Assembly: GCA_023512835.1 (NCBI GenBank)
Contig: CM042084.1
Span: 46,981,609-47,045,608, forward strand
Reading direction: 5' to 3'
Source of the DNA: Taxillus chinensis
Lineage: Eukaryota; Streptophyta; Magnoliopsida; Santalales; Loranthaceae
DNA: 64,000 bases
Positions 1 through 10,799 of this stretch are shown here, piece after piece (the first letter of the stretch is position 1; each line of letters begins with the position of its first letter). The notes beneath the pieces were generated by a model that worked only from the letters and a program-made list of their open reading frames with translations, was not told the origin of the DNA and ran no database searches. The translations under genes were made by a program, and so were the position numbers.

Positions 1-2481
1 GGGTTATTCCATATCAGTGGGCTTATTTCGGATCATTGACCAAGTTTGACCTCCGGATCTGGCTTATTCTGGATCAGTGGACTTATTTTGTATCATTGAC
101 GCAGTTCGACCTCCAGATATGGGTTTATTCCATATTATCGGGCTTATTCCAGATCATTGACCAACTTTGTTCTCCGGATTTGGGCTTATTCTGGATTTTC
201 AGCCTAAGGAATCCCCAATTCGAATCTTCCAATGTCCCGAATTTCAAAGTTTCAGATTTTCCGAATTTCATGTTTCAAAAAATCTGGATTTGGGCTCCCT
301 TCCTGAGCTAGAAACTTCACTTGGGCTTCCTTGGGCCTCTCTTGTTCTCACTTGCTGTATAAGGAGAGTGTCTTTGTATATATACTGGGCGAAAGAGAAG
401 CAAAACTGTCAATGTAGGACAATCATGCATATGAAGAACTAAAATTCATAGAAAATAAGATAGATTTCTGGGGCAACTTAAAAAATTGATAACTTTCTCC
501 ACAGAGCTCGGATTAAGGCCAAATTGGTCTTATTTTGCTCAAAATTATGTTATATATCTTCTAAACTGGAATCCCTCAAAAAAGATCATCCATTTAGGAG
601 AAAAGTTGGAAATATCACATAGAGGTGCATGGCAAAGTGAGCATTGCGCCCGTCGATTCAAAAATTCATAGTTAATTGCACGGAACTCGGATTATCCTCA
701 AATCGATTGGAGATGATAGATAAAGATGTTATCTAACCAATGCATTTTTGGGTGTATTAGCGCCATTGGGAATTAATGGCTATACGGTCCAGGGTCAATG
801 TGATGCCCCAAGGATTTTATTGATTTAATTATGGCACCTCCCCATCCCTATGCTAAAAAATGAAGTCCACGACAATGTTCGTAATTAATGCACTTCAAAA
901 ATGGATTTTTAGAGTCTCGATGTGTTGGATGTGCTTCCAGGCTGATAAAGGAATTGTCTTTGGAGTTATTCCGGATCATTGATCTTGTTTGACCTTTGAA
1001 TTTGGGCTAATTCCATATCAGCGGGCTTATTTCAGATCATTAACCAAGTTTGACCTCCAGATCAGCGGGCTTATTTCGGATCAACGGGCTTATTCTGGAT
1101 CATAGACCGAGTTTGATCTCCAAATCTGGGCTTATTCCGGATCATTGACCAGGTTTGACCTCCAGATCTGGGCTTTTTCCGGATCATTGACCAAGTTTGA
1201 CCTTCAGATCCTGGGCTTATGCCGGATCATTGACTAAGTTTGACCTCCGAATCTGAGGTTATTCCGTATCAGCGGGCTTATCTCGGATCATTGACCAAGT
1301 TTGACCTCCGGATTTGGGGTTATTCTATATCAGCGGGCTTATTCCGGATCATTGACCAAGTTTGAGCTCCGGATCTGGCTTATTCTGGATCAGCGGGCTT
1401 ATTTCGTATCATTGACCAAGTTTGACCTCCAGATCTGGGTTTATTCCATATTAACGGGCTCATTCTGGGTCATTGACCAACTTTGACCTCCGGATCTAGG
1501 CTTATTCTGGATTTCCAGCCTAAGGAATCCCCAATTCGAATCTTCCAATGTCCCGAATTTCAAAGTTTCAAATTTTCCGAATTTCGTGTTTCAAAAAACA
1601 TGGATTTGGGATCACTCTGAGCTAGAAACTTCACTTGGGCTTCCTTGGGCCTCTCTTATTCTCACTTCTTGTGTAAGGAGAATGTCTTCGTATATATATC
1701 GGGCGAAAGAGAAGTAAAAGCGTCAATGTAGGACAATCATGCATATGAAGAACTAAAATTCATGGAAAATAAGATAGATTTTTGGGCAACTTAAAAAATT
1801 GATAACTTTCTCCACCGAGCTCGGATTAAGGCCAAATTGGTCTTATTTTGTGCAAAATTATGTTATCTATCTTCTCAAATTGGAATCCCGCAAAAAAGAT
1901 CATCTATTTAGGAGAAAAGTTGGAAATATCACACGAGAGGTATATGACAAAGTGAGCATTCTCCCCTCAAATTCAAAAATTCATAGTTAATTGCACGAAC
2001 TCGTATTATCCTCAAACCAGTTGGAGATGATAGATAAAGATGTTATCTAACCAATGCATTTTTGGGTGTATTAGCACCATTGTGAATTAATGGCTATACA
2101 AGTCCCAAGGTCAACTTGTGATGCCCCAAGGATTTTATTGATTTAATTATGGCACCTCCCCATCCCTATGCTAAAAAATGGAGTCCAAGGCAATGTTTGA
2201 AATTAATGCACTTGAAAAAGGATTTTTAGAGTCTCGATGTGTTGGATGTGCTTCTAGGCTGATAAAGGAATTGTCTTTGGAGTTATTCAGGATCATTGAT
2301 CTTGTTTGAGCTTCGGATTTGGGCTAATTCCATATCGGTGGGCTTATTTTGGATCATTGACCAAGTTTGACCTCCGGATCGGTGGGCTTATTTTGGATCA
2401 ACGGGTTTATTCTGGATCATAGAACAAGTTTGATGTCCAAATCTAGGCTTATTCTGGATCATTGACCAGGTTCGACCTCCA
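1..2481. repeat. 1.3-kb macrorepeat built of short GATCATTGACC subrepeats (copy 1)
   Basis: This stretch holds almost two units of a roughly 1.31-kb repeat. The phrase GGGTGTATTAG recurs near 750 and 2,064. Each unit has a non-repetitive half (primer-like phrases such as GATAACTTTCTCCAC at about 486 and 1,799) and a half made of degenerate 40-60-bp subrepeats carrying GATCATTGACCAAGTTTGACC and GGGCTTATTCCG. The short ORFs here are translations of the subrepeats and have no protein character. The same units recur at 17,456-23,606. It may belong to an LTR or untranslated region of a Tat-like element; that is inference. Confidence 0.85.
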
Positions 2482-5400
2482 TGTCATCACGGTTTTCGTC
2501 AGGGCACTTTTGGGGTGAGCTCAAACTAGACCAATGGTGAGAAATTCTAGAGTCGCCACCAACTATTTTTGGGGTACAGTTGGATACCCTCTACTTTGAG
2601 TAGTTTTAAGTGTGTGGTCTGCGTTATCGGAGATGGGTTCGGGAGTTGGTTACGTGTAGGGAAGGATTAGCACCCCTACAGTCGCCCTTTCGGTATGTAA
2701 TTTAGGAGGAGGAGGTTTTATTTTATTTGTCTTGTCATAGTGGGTTAAATTCCCGAAAAAGTCTATGATTTTTATTTAGCTAAGTTATTTATTAAAGTCA
2801 TGGTTAAGATTGATTTACCCTAGGTTTCTAAAGGGAATCCTAAAAGTTTTTTGGGTTTTTTGTTTGAAGTGGGGAATGGGATCCTATGGGTTTGTTTTTG
2901 GTTTTTCTTTTTGGAAATTTAAGTCCTAAAAACTGGTTTTTTATTTTCCCTTTTTTGTTTTTTTGTTTTTTTTTTTTTTTTTTTGGGTTAGAAAACACAT
3001 TTTTTTTTTATGTTTTGGGAAAAACGTTTTGTTTTGGTTTTGCTTTCTTTTATATTTTTTTTTTGTTTTTTGGAAACATTTTGAAAATTATTTATTGAAA
3101 ACGTTTTTAAAAAAAACATATTTGTTTTTTTTTTTGAAATTGAAAATGCATATATCAAAATAGATGTGGGGTGTGTGAGTGTGACATCCACAAAAATAAA
3201 ATCACTCTTTTTTTTCTTTTCTTTTTCTTCATCCTTTCCCTTTGCTCTCTCTCTTTTTTCCTTTGTTGTTTTTTTTTCACTTCACTTTACATATTACACA
3301 TACACATAGAAAGAAATACGGGGAAAATGCAATGGAAAAAGGTTGAAAAGCAATTACATCAAATGTAGATAAACTAAAAAACGAAAATTAGAAAAATGCT
3401 AAAACAAATACACCAAATATAGATACAAATCAGCTAAAAAAAGAGAGTGAAAAGATAAGGGCTGAACCGACTTTGAATCTTTCTCGCTGAGCTCCCACCG
3501 ATGCCGATGGTCACCACCGCTTAGAACCAGGCAAGATTTGACAACGAGGTCTGTGAGGGGGGTTTCTTGGTATTTGAAGAGATGTATTTTCTTGGGTTTG
3601 AGATCCTTGCCTGGTCGGAAATAAGGAGGGTAAGCGTGAGGAGTAGGGGATTGGAACAGGATTGGTATCCCCTTCTCTCTTTCTTTCTCTCTCCACGAAC
3701 CAGGTTTTTTCAATCCCCCTCTCTCCCTTTTTTTTTTCAACGAATCACCCTCTCTCTCTTTTTTTTTTTGATGGCTCGGTTGATCTCTCTCACGATGATG
3801 GCTCTCCTTTTTTCTCTCTTTTTTTTTTGGGTCCTCCTCCTTCCTTTTTAATGGCTCTCTTCCACGAAAACAAGCTATCCTCTCTTTTTTTTTTTCTGCC
3901 TGGGATGATGGAGGGTTTCTTTTTTTTTTTTTTGTTTTTTAACGAATTGTTGCCCTCTGTCTGTTTCTTTCTCTCTTTTTTTTTTTTGCAGGGATGAAGT
4001 TGGGGCAGAAGAATTTTTCTTGTGCGTGGGAGTCTCCGGTGTAATCTCCTCTCTTTTTTTCAACGGAACTGAAGACTGCATCTTAAAGGGCTGCCGAGAC
4101 TTCTTTGGCCGGACTGTCATTAATTGCTGCATTATTGATGCAGTATTTTAATTTGCAAATTTGATGCTTTGTCGGGTAGACAGCTTATGCGGGAAACAGG
4201 GTGGCTCGTGATTGCCCTTTTGAGTTTGTATTTTAGCACATGTGACCGACGGGGGTTGTTGCAAAATTAATTCTTCATCAGGTGGCCAGCGCAGAAGACG
4301 GGTCTCGTGAACGACCAGCGAGAGAAAAAAAGGAAACCCGTGAGACAAAGCCGACGCGAAAAGCCAGCGAGAAAGAAAAAAAAATCAGCGAAGGCAAGAA
4401 GGGTCGGAGGTTCGAAGTGTCGGCAAGTCGGAGCGTCGGCAGGGTCGGCTCCGGTCAACGGTGGAAGGCGTACGAGTCCGTGGGTCGGCGTCGCAGGGTC
4501 GGAGGTGGAAGGCGTACGGGTGCCGCGGGTCGACGGTTAGGGTGTCGGCGGGTCGAAGTGTCGGCAGGATCGAAGCTTGGTGGGTCGAATTTCGGTGGGG
4601 CAAAAGTCAACGGTCAACGGGTCGAAGTGTCGGCAGGTCGAAGGTCAATGGTCAACGGGCCGAAAACTTATTGGTATTGCGAGTCAAGGTTCGAAGGTCG
4701 GAGTGTCGGCGGGTCGAAGGTCAACGGTCAACGGGTTGAAGGGTCGAAGGTCGGAGGTTGAACAGGCTTCGAGGGTCCGTGGGTCTTAGGTCAAGGTTCG
4801 AAGGTTCGCAGGGTCAAGGCATCGCAGGGTCAAGGGTCGAAGGGTCGAAGGTCGGAGTGTCGGCGGCGGGGCTTCGAGGCTTCGAGAGTTAGGGGTTGAA
4901 GGTCGAAAGGGCGAGTCGAAGGTCGGAGGGTTATAGGCTTCGAGGGTCAAGGGTCGAAGGGTCGGCAGCGAGGCTTCGAGGCTCCGAGGCTTCGAGGCTC
5001 CGAGGCTCCGAGGCTTTCGAGGCTTCGATGCTTCGGGGCTTCGAGGCCCAGGGGGCTTCGAGCTTCGAGGCTCCGAGGCTCCGATGCTTCGAGGCTTCGA
5101 TGCTTCGGGGCTTCGAGGCTTCGAGGCTCGGGGCTTCGAGCTTCGGGGCTTCGAGGCTTCGAAGGTCAACGGGTCGCATGAGTCGGCAGGTCAACGGTCA
5201 ACGGTCAACCCCGGTTAGTTTTTTTTACCCCACCAAAAATGCAAAAATGGGTAACCTTCCAGGAATTGTTTGGGGAGATCCGTATTCGCCTACATAGGCA
5301 TTTTGAAGAGTTTCGCATGATCACTTTTTTGGGGCAGTTTGACCAGGGGCATTGACCGTCTTTTGGCAAGTTTGACTTTTTCCAACGAAAGTTGTTTTGG

Positions 5401-5695
5401 CCATAACTTCTTCATTTTAAGTCCGATTTGAGCTCGGTCAAGTGCGTTGGTCTCGAATTTTCATCCTCCATCACCTGGTGTTGGTCTTAGGGCACTTCAA
5501 GGACTTGTAGAAGAAAAGTCATTAATTTTGAACTCCCCATCCAGTGTCAATTGTATCCATCTCGTGCCGATTGGGGTAGACCATTCCTTGGAAGTATGGG
5601 ATCATTGTGGACCTGTTCAATAAGGTATATGGCATGGGCAGAAAGGTATATCAAATGGGGTTAGTATGTCCAACCCGGACAAAATAGGGTCCTCA
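2482..5695 (-). mobile_element. Tat-type gypsy LTR (copy 1)
   Basis: The stretch begins TGTCATCAC, as do the LTRs at 23,607 and 38,500, and matches the former over its whole length. The other end is set by a polypyrimidine run (CTGCCCCTCTTTG, from 5,695), the complement of a polypurine tract. It therefore lies in minus orientation and is followed by 3' untranslated sequence. Inside are T-rich stretches (2,930-3,990) and G-rich minisatellites (4,390-5,190). No coding capacity is seen. Many small differences from the 23,607 copy fall at CAG or CTG. Confidence 0.8.
4390..5190. repeat. G-rich minisatellites inside Tat LTR: GGTCGAAG-type, then GAGGCTTC-type
   Basis: From about 4,390 to 4,960 the sequence is a variable array of phrases such as GGTCGAAGTGTCGGCA and GGTCAACGG. 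From about 4,968 to 5,170 it becomes a tight array of GAGGCTTC and GAGGCTCC units. Because the unit is free of stop codons in several frames, long ORFs appear on both strands here. They are low-complexity (RLRGFEAS or KPRSLEAS repeats) and are not considered genes. The matching array in the other LTR is at 25,520-26,300. Confidence 0.85.
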
Positions 5696-6230
5696 CTGCC
5701 CCTCTTTGTGCAATCGTTTGTATACAAACAACAGACAAAGATAAAGGGAGTCATTTTGGACGGGTTGGAGCACTTACCTCGACTTACCTAGAGGAAGAAG
5801 TGCGACGGTTGGGTTTGTCCCCGAGAGGGAAAAGGGGCTTCAAGCCGGTATGCTTGGATAATACCTTGATGAGGCATCTAAGGCCGCTTGATATCGGAGA
5901 TTGAAAGCCTACAACAATGACAGCTTGAACCAAAAAAGAGAAAAGGCCCACAACAATGATGGGCGTGAACTAAAAGTTGAAAGGCTCCAAAGCAACGATA
6001 GGCTCGAATTGAAAAATGAAAAAGGCCCACAACAATGATGGGCTTAAATTGAAAACTGAAAGGCCCACAATTGAAAACGGATAGCCACAGCAACGATAGG
6101 CTTGAACTGAAAACGGGAAAGCCCACAGCAACGATAGGCTTAAATTGAAAATGGATAGCCCACAACAACGATAGGCTTGAATTGAAAATGGATAGCCCGA
6201 CAATGATAGGCTTGAATTGAAAATGGAAAA
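5696..6230 (-). mobile_element. Truncated 3' untranslated part of Tat element (copy 1)
   Basis: It corresponds to 26,839-27,300 next to the full Tat element. It starts with the polypurine tract complement and ends in roughly 30-bp repeats of the type CCCACAACAACGATAGGCTT followed by GAATTGAAAATGG. It stops abruptly at 6,230, where a Tekay-type LTR fragment begins at a CT run. No coding sequence is visible. Confidence 0.7.
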
Positions 6231-6645
6231 CTCTCTCTCTCAAATGCACAAACGTGATAAGAGAAAGTGAAAGCTTCTTCTTTTTTCCTACTATTTATAT
6301 TTCTCCCAATCATTGACCAATAGCGACCCGGTCAATCATTGACTGGTCAAACATTGACCTAGTCAATAATTGACCTCTAAGGTCCCGAACTCCAAATTGA
6401 GTCAAATTACATAAAACGCTCGAAATGTGAGCACAACACTAAACAGATATTATTATACCCAAATGACCACCCAAACACAAAGTCAACTAATAAACCCCGA
6501 AAAGTCAACAAAAGGGTCAAACAGGCCCTGAATTCGGAATCCAGCCCAGGTACAATCAAAATGGTCACATTGATGACTACACTAGTCCGGATAGTTACAT
6601 TCCCATTAACGGCTCTCTCAAAACTATCCAAATACAGTCTTTACA
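6231..6645 (-). mobile_element. Partial Tekay-type LTR
   Basis: This is related to the end of the LTR at 56,274-58,601. Both contain a CT run, several TCAATAATTGACC phrases, CCGAACTCCAAATTGAGTCA or a close variant, and a terminus reading GTCTTTACA. The left part of the LTR is missing, so this is a truncated copy whose break lies at the CT microsatellite. Confidence 0.7.
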
Positions 6646-7104
6646 CTATTAGTATTAATGATAATAATAATGAGTAAATGTTTTGCTTTAAAAAAGAATA
6701 TCAATTATAAAGTACATATACTTATATTTTAATAAAAATAATATTGAAAAGTAGAAATAATGTTTTAATATAAAATACAAATGATACAATTATATAGTAT
6801 ATTAGTATGAACTAATATATTATGTATAACATAAGTATTTTTATAATTATTCCATCAAATAATATTTGATTAGATTATTTAGTATTAAATCAACATATTA
6901 ATATTTTTCAAAACTAAATTTGAATCTAATTAATGTCCATCTACAAATAAATTTATTTATGATATGAGTCATATATTTTGAGAGTGACTTTGACTTTTGA
7001 TAGTATGTATTTTATATTTAAATTAAAAGTAGCAAAATATGTAAATGATATTATTAGTTTAAATATTAATATATTTTGAATTAAATAATACTTGATTGAA
7101 TTAT
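6646..7104. other. AT-rich stretch without recognised features
   Basis: About 460 bp of very AT-rich DNA lies between two LTR fragments. It continues in character after the solo LTR at 8,862. No ORF, RNA or repeat was recognised. The final five bases (ATTAT, 7,100-7,104) form the left target-site copy of the solo LTR. Confidence 0.6.
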
Positions 7105-8240
7105 CGTCACGCCCGGATTTCCAACCCGAGGAAACCAGGTACGTGACTCCCTTGTACCACACGAGGGCAAAGGGGTTAGGGTGCAAACCCTGAACATAAC
7201 ATTTTAAATATCCACAACACATTCAAGACAAAGAAAGTTCAATAAAGCAATCCATAATCAAAAACAGTCTTGATTACAATAATCCTCTTTTCAATCCATC
7301 CCCACCGGGGTTACATCAATTCTCATAAAAATAACATAAATGGTAAACAGTAAGGTAAATAAGGTCTTCCACCTTGGGGTCCCTCCTAACGCCTGTATGT
7401 TCCTAAAAGAAAACACAACATAGAGGGAGGGGTGAGCAACCACAGCTCAGTAGGGATCATGTCTCCCCAACCCATCCCATGCTCCTAGCGTCTACATGAG
7501 AGTGTACAGGTGCAGTGTAGTGACAATAAAATGTAAACAAGTATTCCACATTCAAATGGCACCCACCTATCCACAGCCATACAGGCTTAGCCATATAGGC
7601 TAACATATCCACAGCCACTCAGGCTTAGTCACACGGGCTAACATATCCACGACCTCTCAGGCTTAGCCACACGGGCTAACATATCCACGGCCATTTAGGC
7701 TTAGCCACACTGACTAACATATCCACAACCAAGTAGGCTTAGCCATACAAGGCACAGTTCAATCCAAGCCTCCACACCCAAGGGTTCCACAAGCACAGAT
7801 ACAAGGTCACACAAGCATTAAACCAAACACGTAGCATACACACTTTCACAGGCATAATACCAAACACTTAGTTCGTACGACCCCCATCGGCATAAAATCA
7901 AATACATACTAGGCTTATACACACACATATCCACACAGGCATTTTATCAAACACTTAATATGCACACCATCCAACACCGAATACATCAAATCGCCATTGA
8001 AGGCCAACATCCATATAGGAGATCACACTTATATGGATTACATATATATATATATAAATAGGCCTAATTCATAATCTCGCCCTAGAACCCTAGGACAGAG
8101 GAGGATTTAGGAAGAACGAACCCCTACCTCAAGTAAGACGCAACAACACAAGCAATAGCCGATCCCACGCCGAACGCCGTCCACCCACGAGACTCGACCA
8201 CCCACGCAAGACGCCCCGGCCGGCAACCAGGAGCTCTCCT

Positions 8241-8242
<2 letters not shown>

Positions 8243-8296
<54 letters not shown>
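8243..8296. repeat. (CT)n microsatellite in LTR-A
   Basis: A nearly pure CT run of about 54 bp. In element orientation it is a GA run just downstream of the TATA box, so it would fall in the LTR transcript leader. Equivalent GA runs occur in LTR-B (19,390-19,421) and LTR-E (about 54,117-54,161), so the position is conserved in the family. Confidence 0.9.
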
Positions 8297-8297
<1 letters not shown>

Positions 8298-8351
8298 ACG
8301 GCTGGTGGAGCAACAAACCCTAAACCTAAAAACCAGAGGGGCTTCTCCTCC

Positions 8352-8429
8352 TTATATAGACAACACAACATCAAAACGACGTAGTTTTGATTAAGTGAAT
8401 CCCAAGCATCAAAACGACGTAGTTTTGAT
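8352..8429 (-). promoter_or_regulatory. LTR-A core promoter: TATA box and two ACGT palindromes
   Basis: On the minus strand a TATATAA box (8,352-8,358) is preceded by two identical 22-bp near-palindromes (8,370-8,391 and 8,408-8,429). Each has arms ATCAAAAC and GTTTTGAT around a six-base centre containing ACGT. The layout matches LTR-B exactly. ACGT cores are known binding sites for plant bZIP factors; actual binding here is inference. Confidence 0.7.
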
Positions 8430-8561
8430 CACACAAGTTAGCACCTTTCCGCACCCATATAGGCCAAAATACTCGGAATTTCAACATGGTCCTTTGGAGA
8501 AAGTTCATTAGAATGTCAAAACCAAGGGAACCATGCAAAAATATGGTCGCACGCCAATTTG

Positions 8562-8585
8562 AACGTGAATTCCCCAATTCACGTG
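8562..8585. promoter_or_regulatory. LTR-A stem-loop 2 (ACGTGAATT arms)
   Basis: Inverted repeat with arms ACGTGAATT and AATTCACGT around CCCC. It sits at the same place as the stem-loop at 19,099-19,126 in LTR-B, yet the arm bases differ in a compensating way. Confidence 0.65.
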
Positions 8586-8660
8586 CACCTCCAAATGCAC
8601 TCCAAATGCGCTCAAACTTCACCCCTAGCCTCCTTGCATCATGTAGAAGACAACCACACT

Positions 8661-8690
8661 TGCACGTGAAATGGACCCATTTCACGTGCA
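8661..8690. promoter_or_regulatory. LTR-A stem-loop 1 with paired G-boxes
   Basis: Perfect 12-bp inverted repeat TGCACGTGAAAT / ATTTCACGTGCA around a six-base loop. Each arm carries a CACGTG G-box, the classic site of bHLH and bZIP factors. Confidence 0.75.
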
Positions 8691-8861
8691 CCTCACATAC
8701 ACATCCATTTGGCTCGAAACTTCGTGGTAGATAGAGGACATCATTCTAAGCATCTTTCCTTTTGCACGTGAATTCATTGGAGTCCATTCACTAGGTCAAA
8801 ATCTAGAAAAAACTCTACTCGGAAGGCAAAGCGTGACTAACTCAAGGTACGGGTCCTTACA

Positions 8862-9470
8862 ATTACCTAATCATAAATCAACTTATTAATAAATTTAAAA
8901 TTAAATTTAAATCTAATTATTTTATATTTAATGTGAAAATAGTAATAGTACATTTAATTTTTATTATAATACAAATATATATATTTTGTAATTACTTTTA
9001 TTTTTAAAATAAAGTATACATTTTTTATTAATATTAATAATAATAATTATAATTATAATAATTATTTTATTATTATTATTTATATATAATATAATAAGTA
9101 TATATATAAATAATAAAAAATAATTAGTTGGTGACTAACTGCACACATGCAGAAAAGAGGTTTCATTTTCAACACGCGCGATAAATGGGCTGAAGCGTGT
9201 TGAGGTGTGACTAAAGCGGGGCGGGAATTCTCGGCGCCCCGCTTCATTGCCGAACCCAAAATTTGCATATTGCCAGCTGCCTTGAGGTGGTTTATTGTAT
9301 GACCAAAATTTCGTGTGGCCATAAATTTCTAAGGCAGCCGGCTGAATTCGGTCACCTAATCGTGTGACCCGCCCCTACTTTTAAATGTATATTATTCTTA
9401 AATAGCTACGAATACATACATCCACATACTTTTGTATATATAGATAGCTACCTATGTGAGGTGTGGAGGA
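8862..9470. other. AT-rich stretch with a small GC hairpin; no gene seen
   Basis: 8,862-9,120 is AT-rich simple-like sequence continuing that before the solo LTR. At 9,214-9,244 there is an isolated perfect inverted repeat, AAGCGGGGCG / CGCCCCGCTT, with an 11-base loop. 9,245-9,470 has no recognised coding or RNA feature. It forms the far upstream flank of MIR166. Confidence 0.5.
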
Positions 9471-9674
9471 TGATGATGCATGCCATCGGTAAAATCTTTT
9501 ATCAGTACTTAATGCATATCCTTGTAGCTGTAGGCACTGTGTACTCTGGCTTTGTTGGGATTAATACCTGAAAACAAGGTGCTTTGGTCCTGATGACTTA
9601 CAAATGCATTTTGGGTTTTGACAGATTCAGTGAAAACCTAGAGAGAGAAGCCAATAAAGAGGCCTTTTGAGTTC

Positions 9675-9681
9675 TATAAAT
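9675..9681 (+). promoter_or_regulatory. Candidate TATA box for MIR166
   Basis: TATAAAT lies about 350 bp upstream of the miR166 hairpin. Spacing suits a pol II pri-miRNA start near 9,705. Another TATATATA run at about 9,435 is an alternative. No direct evidence decides between them. Confidence 0.3.
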
Positions 9682-10026
9682 TGCATGCTAGTGACTGACA
9701 CACGATGATCATATGAGATCGGATGAGATGAATGAGGTCTGATTGAGGAGAGAGAAAGGGAGGAGGGAGGTCGTGGTCATTTCACAGTTGTAGGGTAGGG
9801 GTCGGAAGGAGAGGCGTGTCTCTGCTTTTTTGCTTCGTTTGTCCTTTTCCACCTTCTTCACCCTCCCTGCCCTTTTTATGTCTCCCTATGCTTCTCTGAA
9901 CTCCATACCCAGATCCAAAAATCTGTCTCCCTCCCTCCCTCTCTCTCATCCATCAGTGGAGTCCTAGAGAGATAATGGGTTGTTGCACTGATTCAGTAAA
10001 AAACGATGAAGCTTTGTTTTTTGAGG

Positions 10027-10047
10027 GGAATGTTGTCTGGCTCGAGG
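10027..10047 (+). ncRNA. miR166 star strand
   Basis: 5'-arm 21-mer facing mature miR166, of the GGAATGTTGTCTGGCTCG type usual for this family. It supports a functional, undegraded hairpin. Confidence 0.88.
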
Positions 10048-10187
10048 CCACAAACTGTAGATCTAAATATTAGTGGACTCAATCATCTAATATCTTTTAT
10101 GGATCTCGGTGATTGAATCCCTGATTTCACGGTTACATAGATCCATCGATACTATATTGACTGGTGGAGGATCGCGAGTTAGCGACC

Positions 10188-10208
10188 TCGGACCAGGCTT
10201 CATTCCCC
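10188..10208 (+). ncRNA. miR166: Mature miR166
   Basis: 21-nt 3'-arm product starting with U, as preferred by AGO1 (miR166 is also famously held by AGO10). The bases equal the canonical miR165/166 consensus in its miR166 form. The sequence is recognised from established knowledge and read directly here. Confidence 0.95.
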
Positions 10209-10522
10209 CCAATTATTAAGCTTCTGTTCCTATTTGCCGCCGTTCAGCGCATCTCGATCAGTGAGGTTTTTTGACTTTGTAGATATGGTTTTCGATTTTC
10301 ATGGTCATTGGATCTGTTGTTTTTGCTGTAATATATATTTTGGAATTTTGTGTATGGCTGGGGTCAGTGAAATTTGTGGGGGTCGTTGTGCATGAGCAGA
10401 TTGGTGTAATGATGACGGATTGACTCTGCACGAGACTTTTTCTGACGAGAAAGAGGGAAAGGGAAGAAAAGAGGCTATCATTACTTTTGCCGTCTCTTTG
10501 TTTGTTTTTTTGATACTTTTGC

Positions 10523-10798
10523 TCCTAGCTTTCATGATCAAAATTGTCCGGTTTTTATTTCTCTCTCCTCACACGCTCTCAGAGGCCGTGGATTCATCAT
10601 TGAGGGTTGATTTCTTCATGATGGCTTCAAGAATCTCTTGTGTCCGTTTCTGCTTCTCTCCTAGCTTTGATGGTCAAAATTGTCAGTTTTTATCTGCTCT
10701 TTCCTCACACGCTCTCAGAGCCCGTGGATTCATCATTGAGGGTTGATTTCTTCATGATGGCTTCAAGGATCTCTTGTGTCCGTTTCTGCTCCTCTCTT
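10523..10798 (+). repeat. 136-bp tandem duplication downstream of MIR166
   Basis: Two adjacent units of about 136 bp (10,523-10,658 and 10,659-10,798). Each starts TCCTAGCTTT and contains CTCACACGCTCTCAGAG, then GTGGATTCATCATTGAGG, with a few differences. The ORFs over it (about 100 codons) repeat the same peptide and show no domain. It lies in the likely pri-miR166 transcript. Confidence 0.8.
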
Positions 10799-10799
10799 C

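Larger units (their letters stand above)
7105..8861 (-). mobile_element. Solo LTR, gypsy family (LTR-A)
   Basis: A 1,757-bp LTR in minus orientation. On the plus strand it starts CGTCACGCCC (expected TGTCACGCCC, so the terminal T is changed) and ends GTCCTTACA. It is flanked by ATTAT (7,100-7,104) and ATTAC (8,862-8,866), a 5-bp target duplication with one mismatch. No internal region or second LTR is present, so it is a solo LTR left by recombination. It contains 40-bp GGCTTAGCCACA-type repeats (7,570-7,750), a CT run (8,243-8,296), a reversed TATA box, two ACGT palindromes and two G-box stem-loops. Confidence 0.88.
10020..10216 (+). ncRNA. MIR166: MIR166 precursor hairpin
   Basis: The 3' arm (10,188-10,208) is an exact 21-nt match to canonical plant miR166, beginning TCGGACCAGG and ending TTCATTCCCC. 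The 5' arm (10,027-10,047) begins GGAATGTTGT and ends CTGGCTCGAGG, a typical miR166 star strand. The two arms pair with the usual few mismatches across a loop of about 140 nt, giving a fold-back of roughly 195 nt. miR166 directs AGO-bound cleavage of class III HD-ZIP mRNAs (PHB, PHV, REV, ATHB8, ATHB15 in Arabidopsis) and so sets leaf polarity, meristem and vascular pattern. The transcript should run on the + strand. A possible 3' splice site (TTGTTGCAG, about 11,812-11,820) hints at a spliced pri-miRNA. It is one of only two clear host genes in the window. Confidence 0.95.

Noticed and set aside
3399..4132. Several ORFs of 85-113 codons on both strands
   Set aside because: They lie in T-rich LTR sequence, are low in complexity, and recur in the other LTR copy with frame differences.
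4282..5297. ORFs over 125 codons with RLRGFEAS-type repeats
   Set aside because: They come from the GGTCGAAG / GAGGCTTC minisatellites, are open on both strands and carry no domain.
8107..8374. ORFs with long Arg-Glu runs on the minus strand
   Set aside because: They are translations of the (CT)n microsatellite inside a solo LTR.
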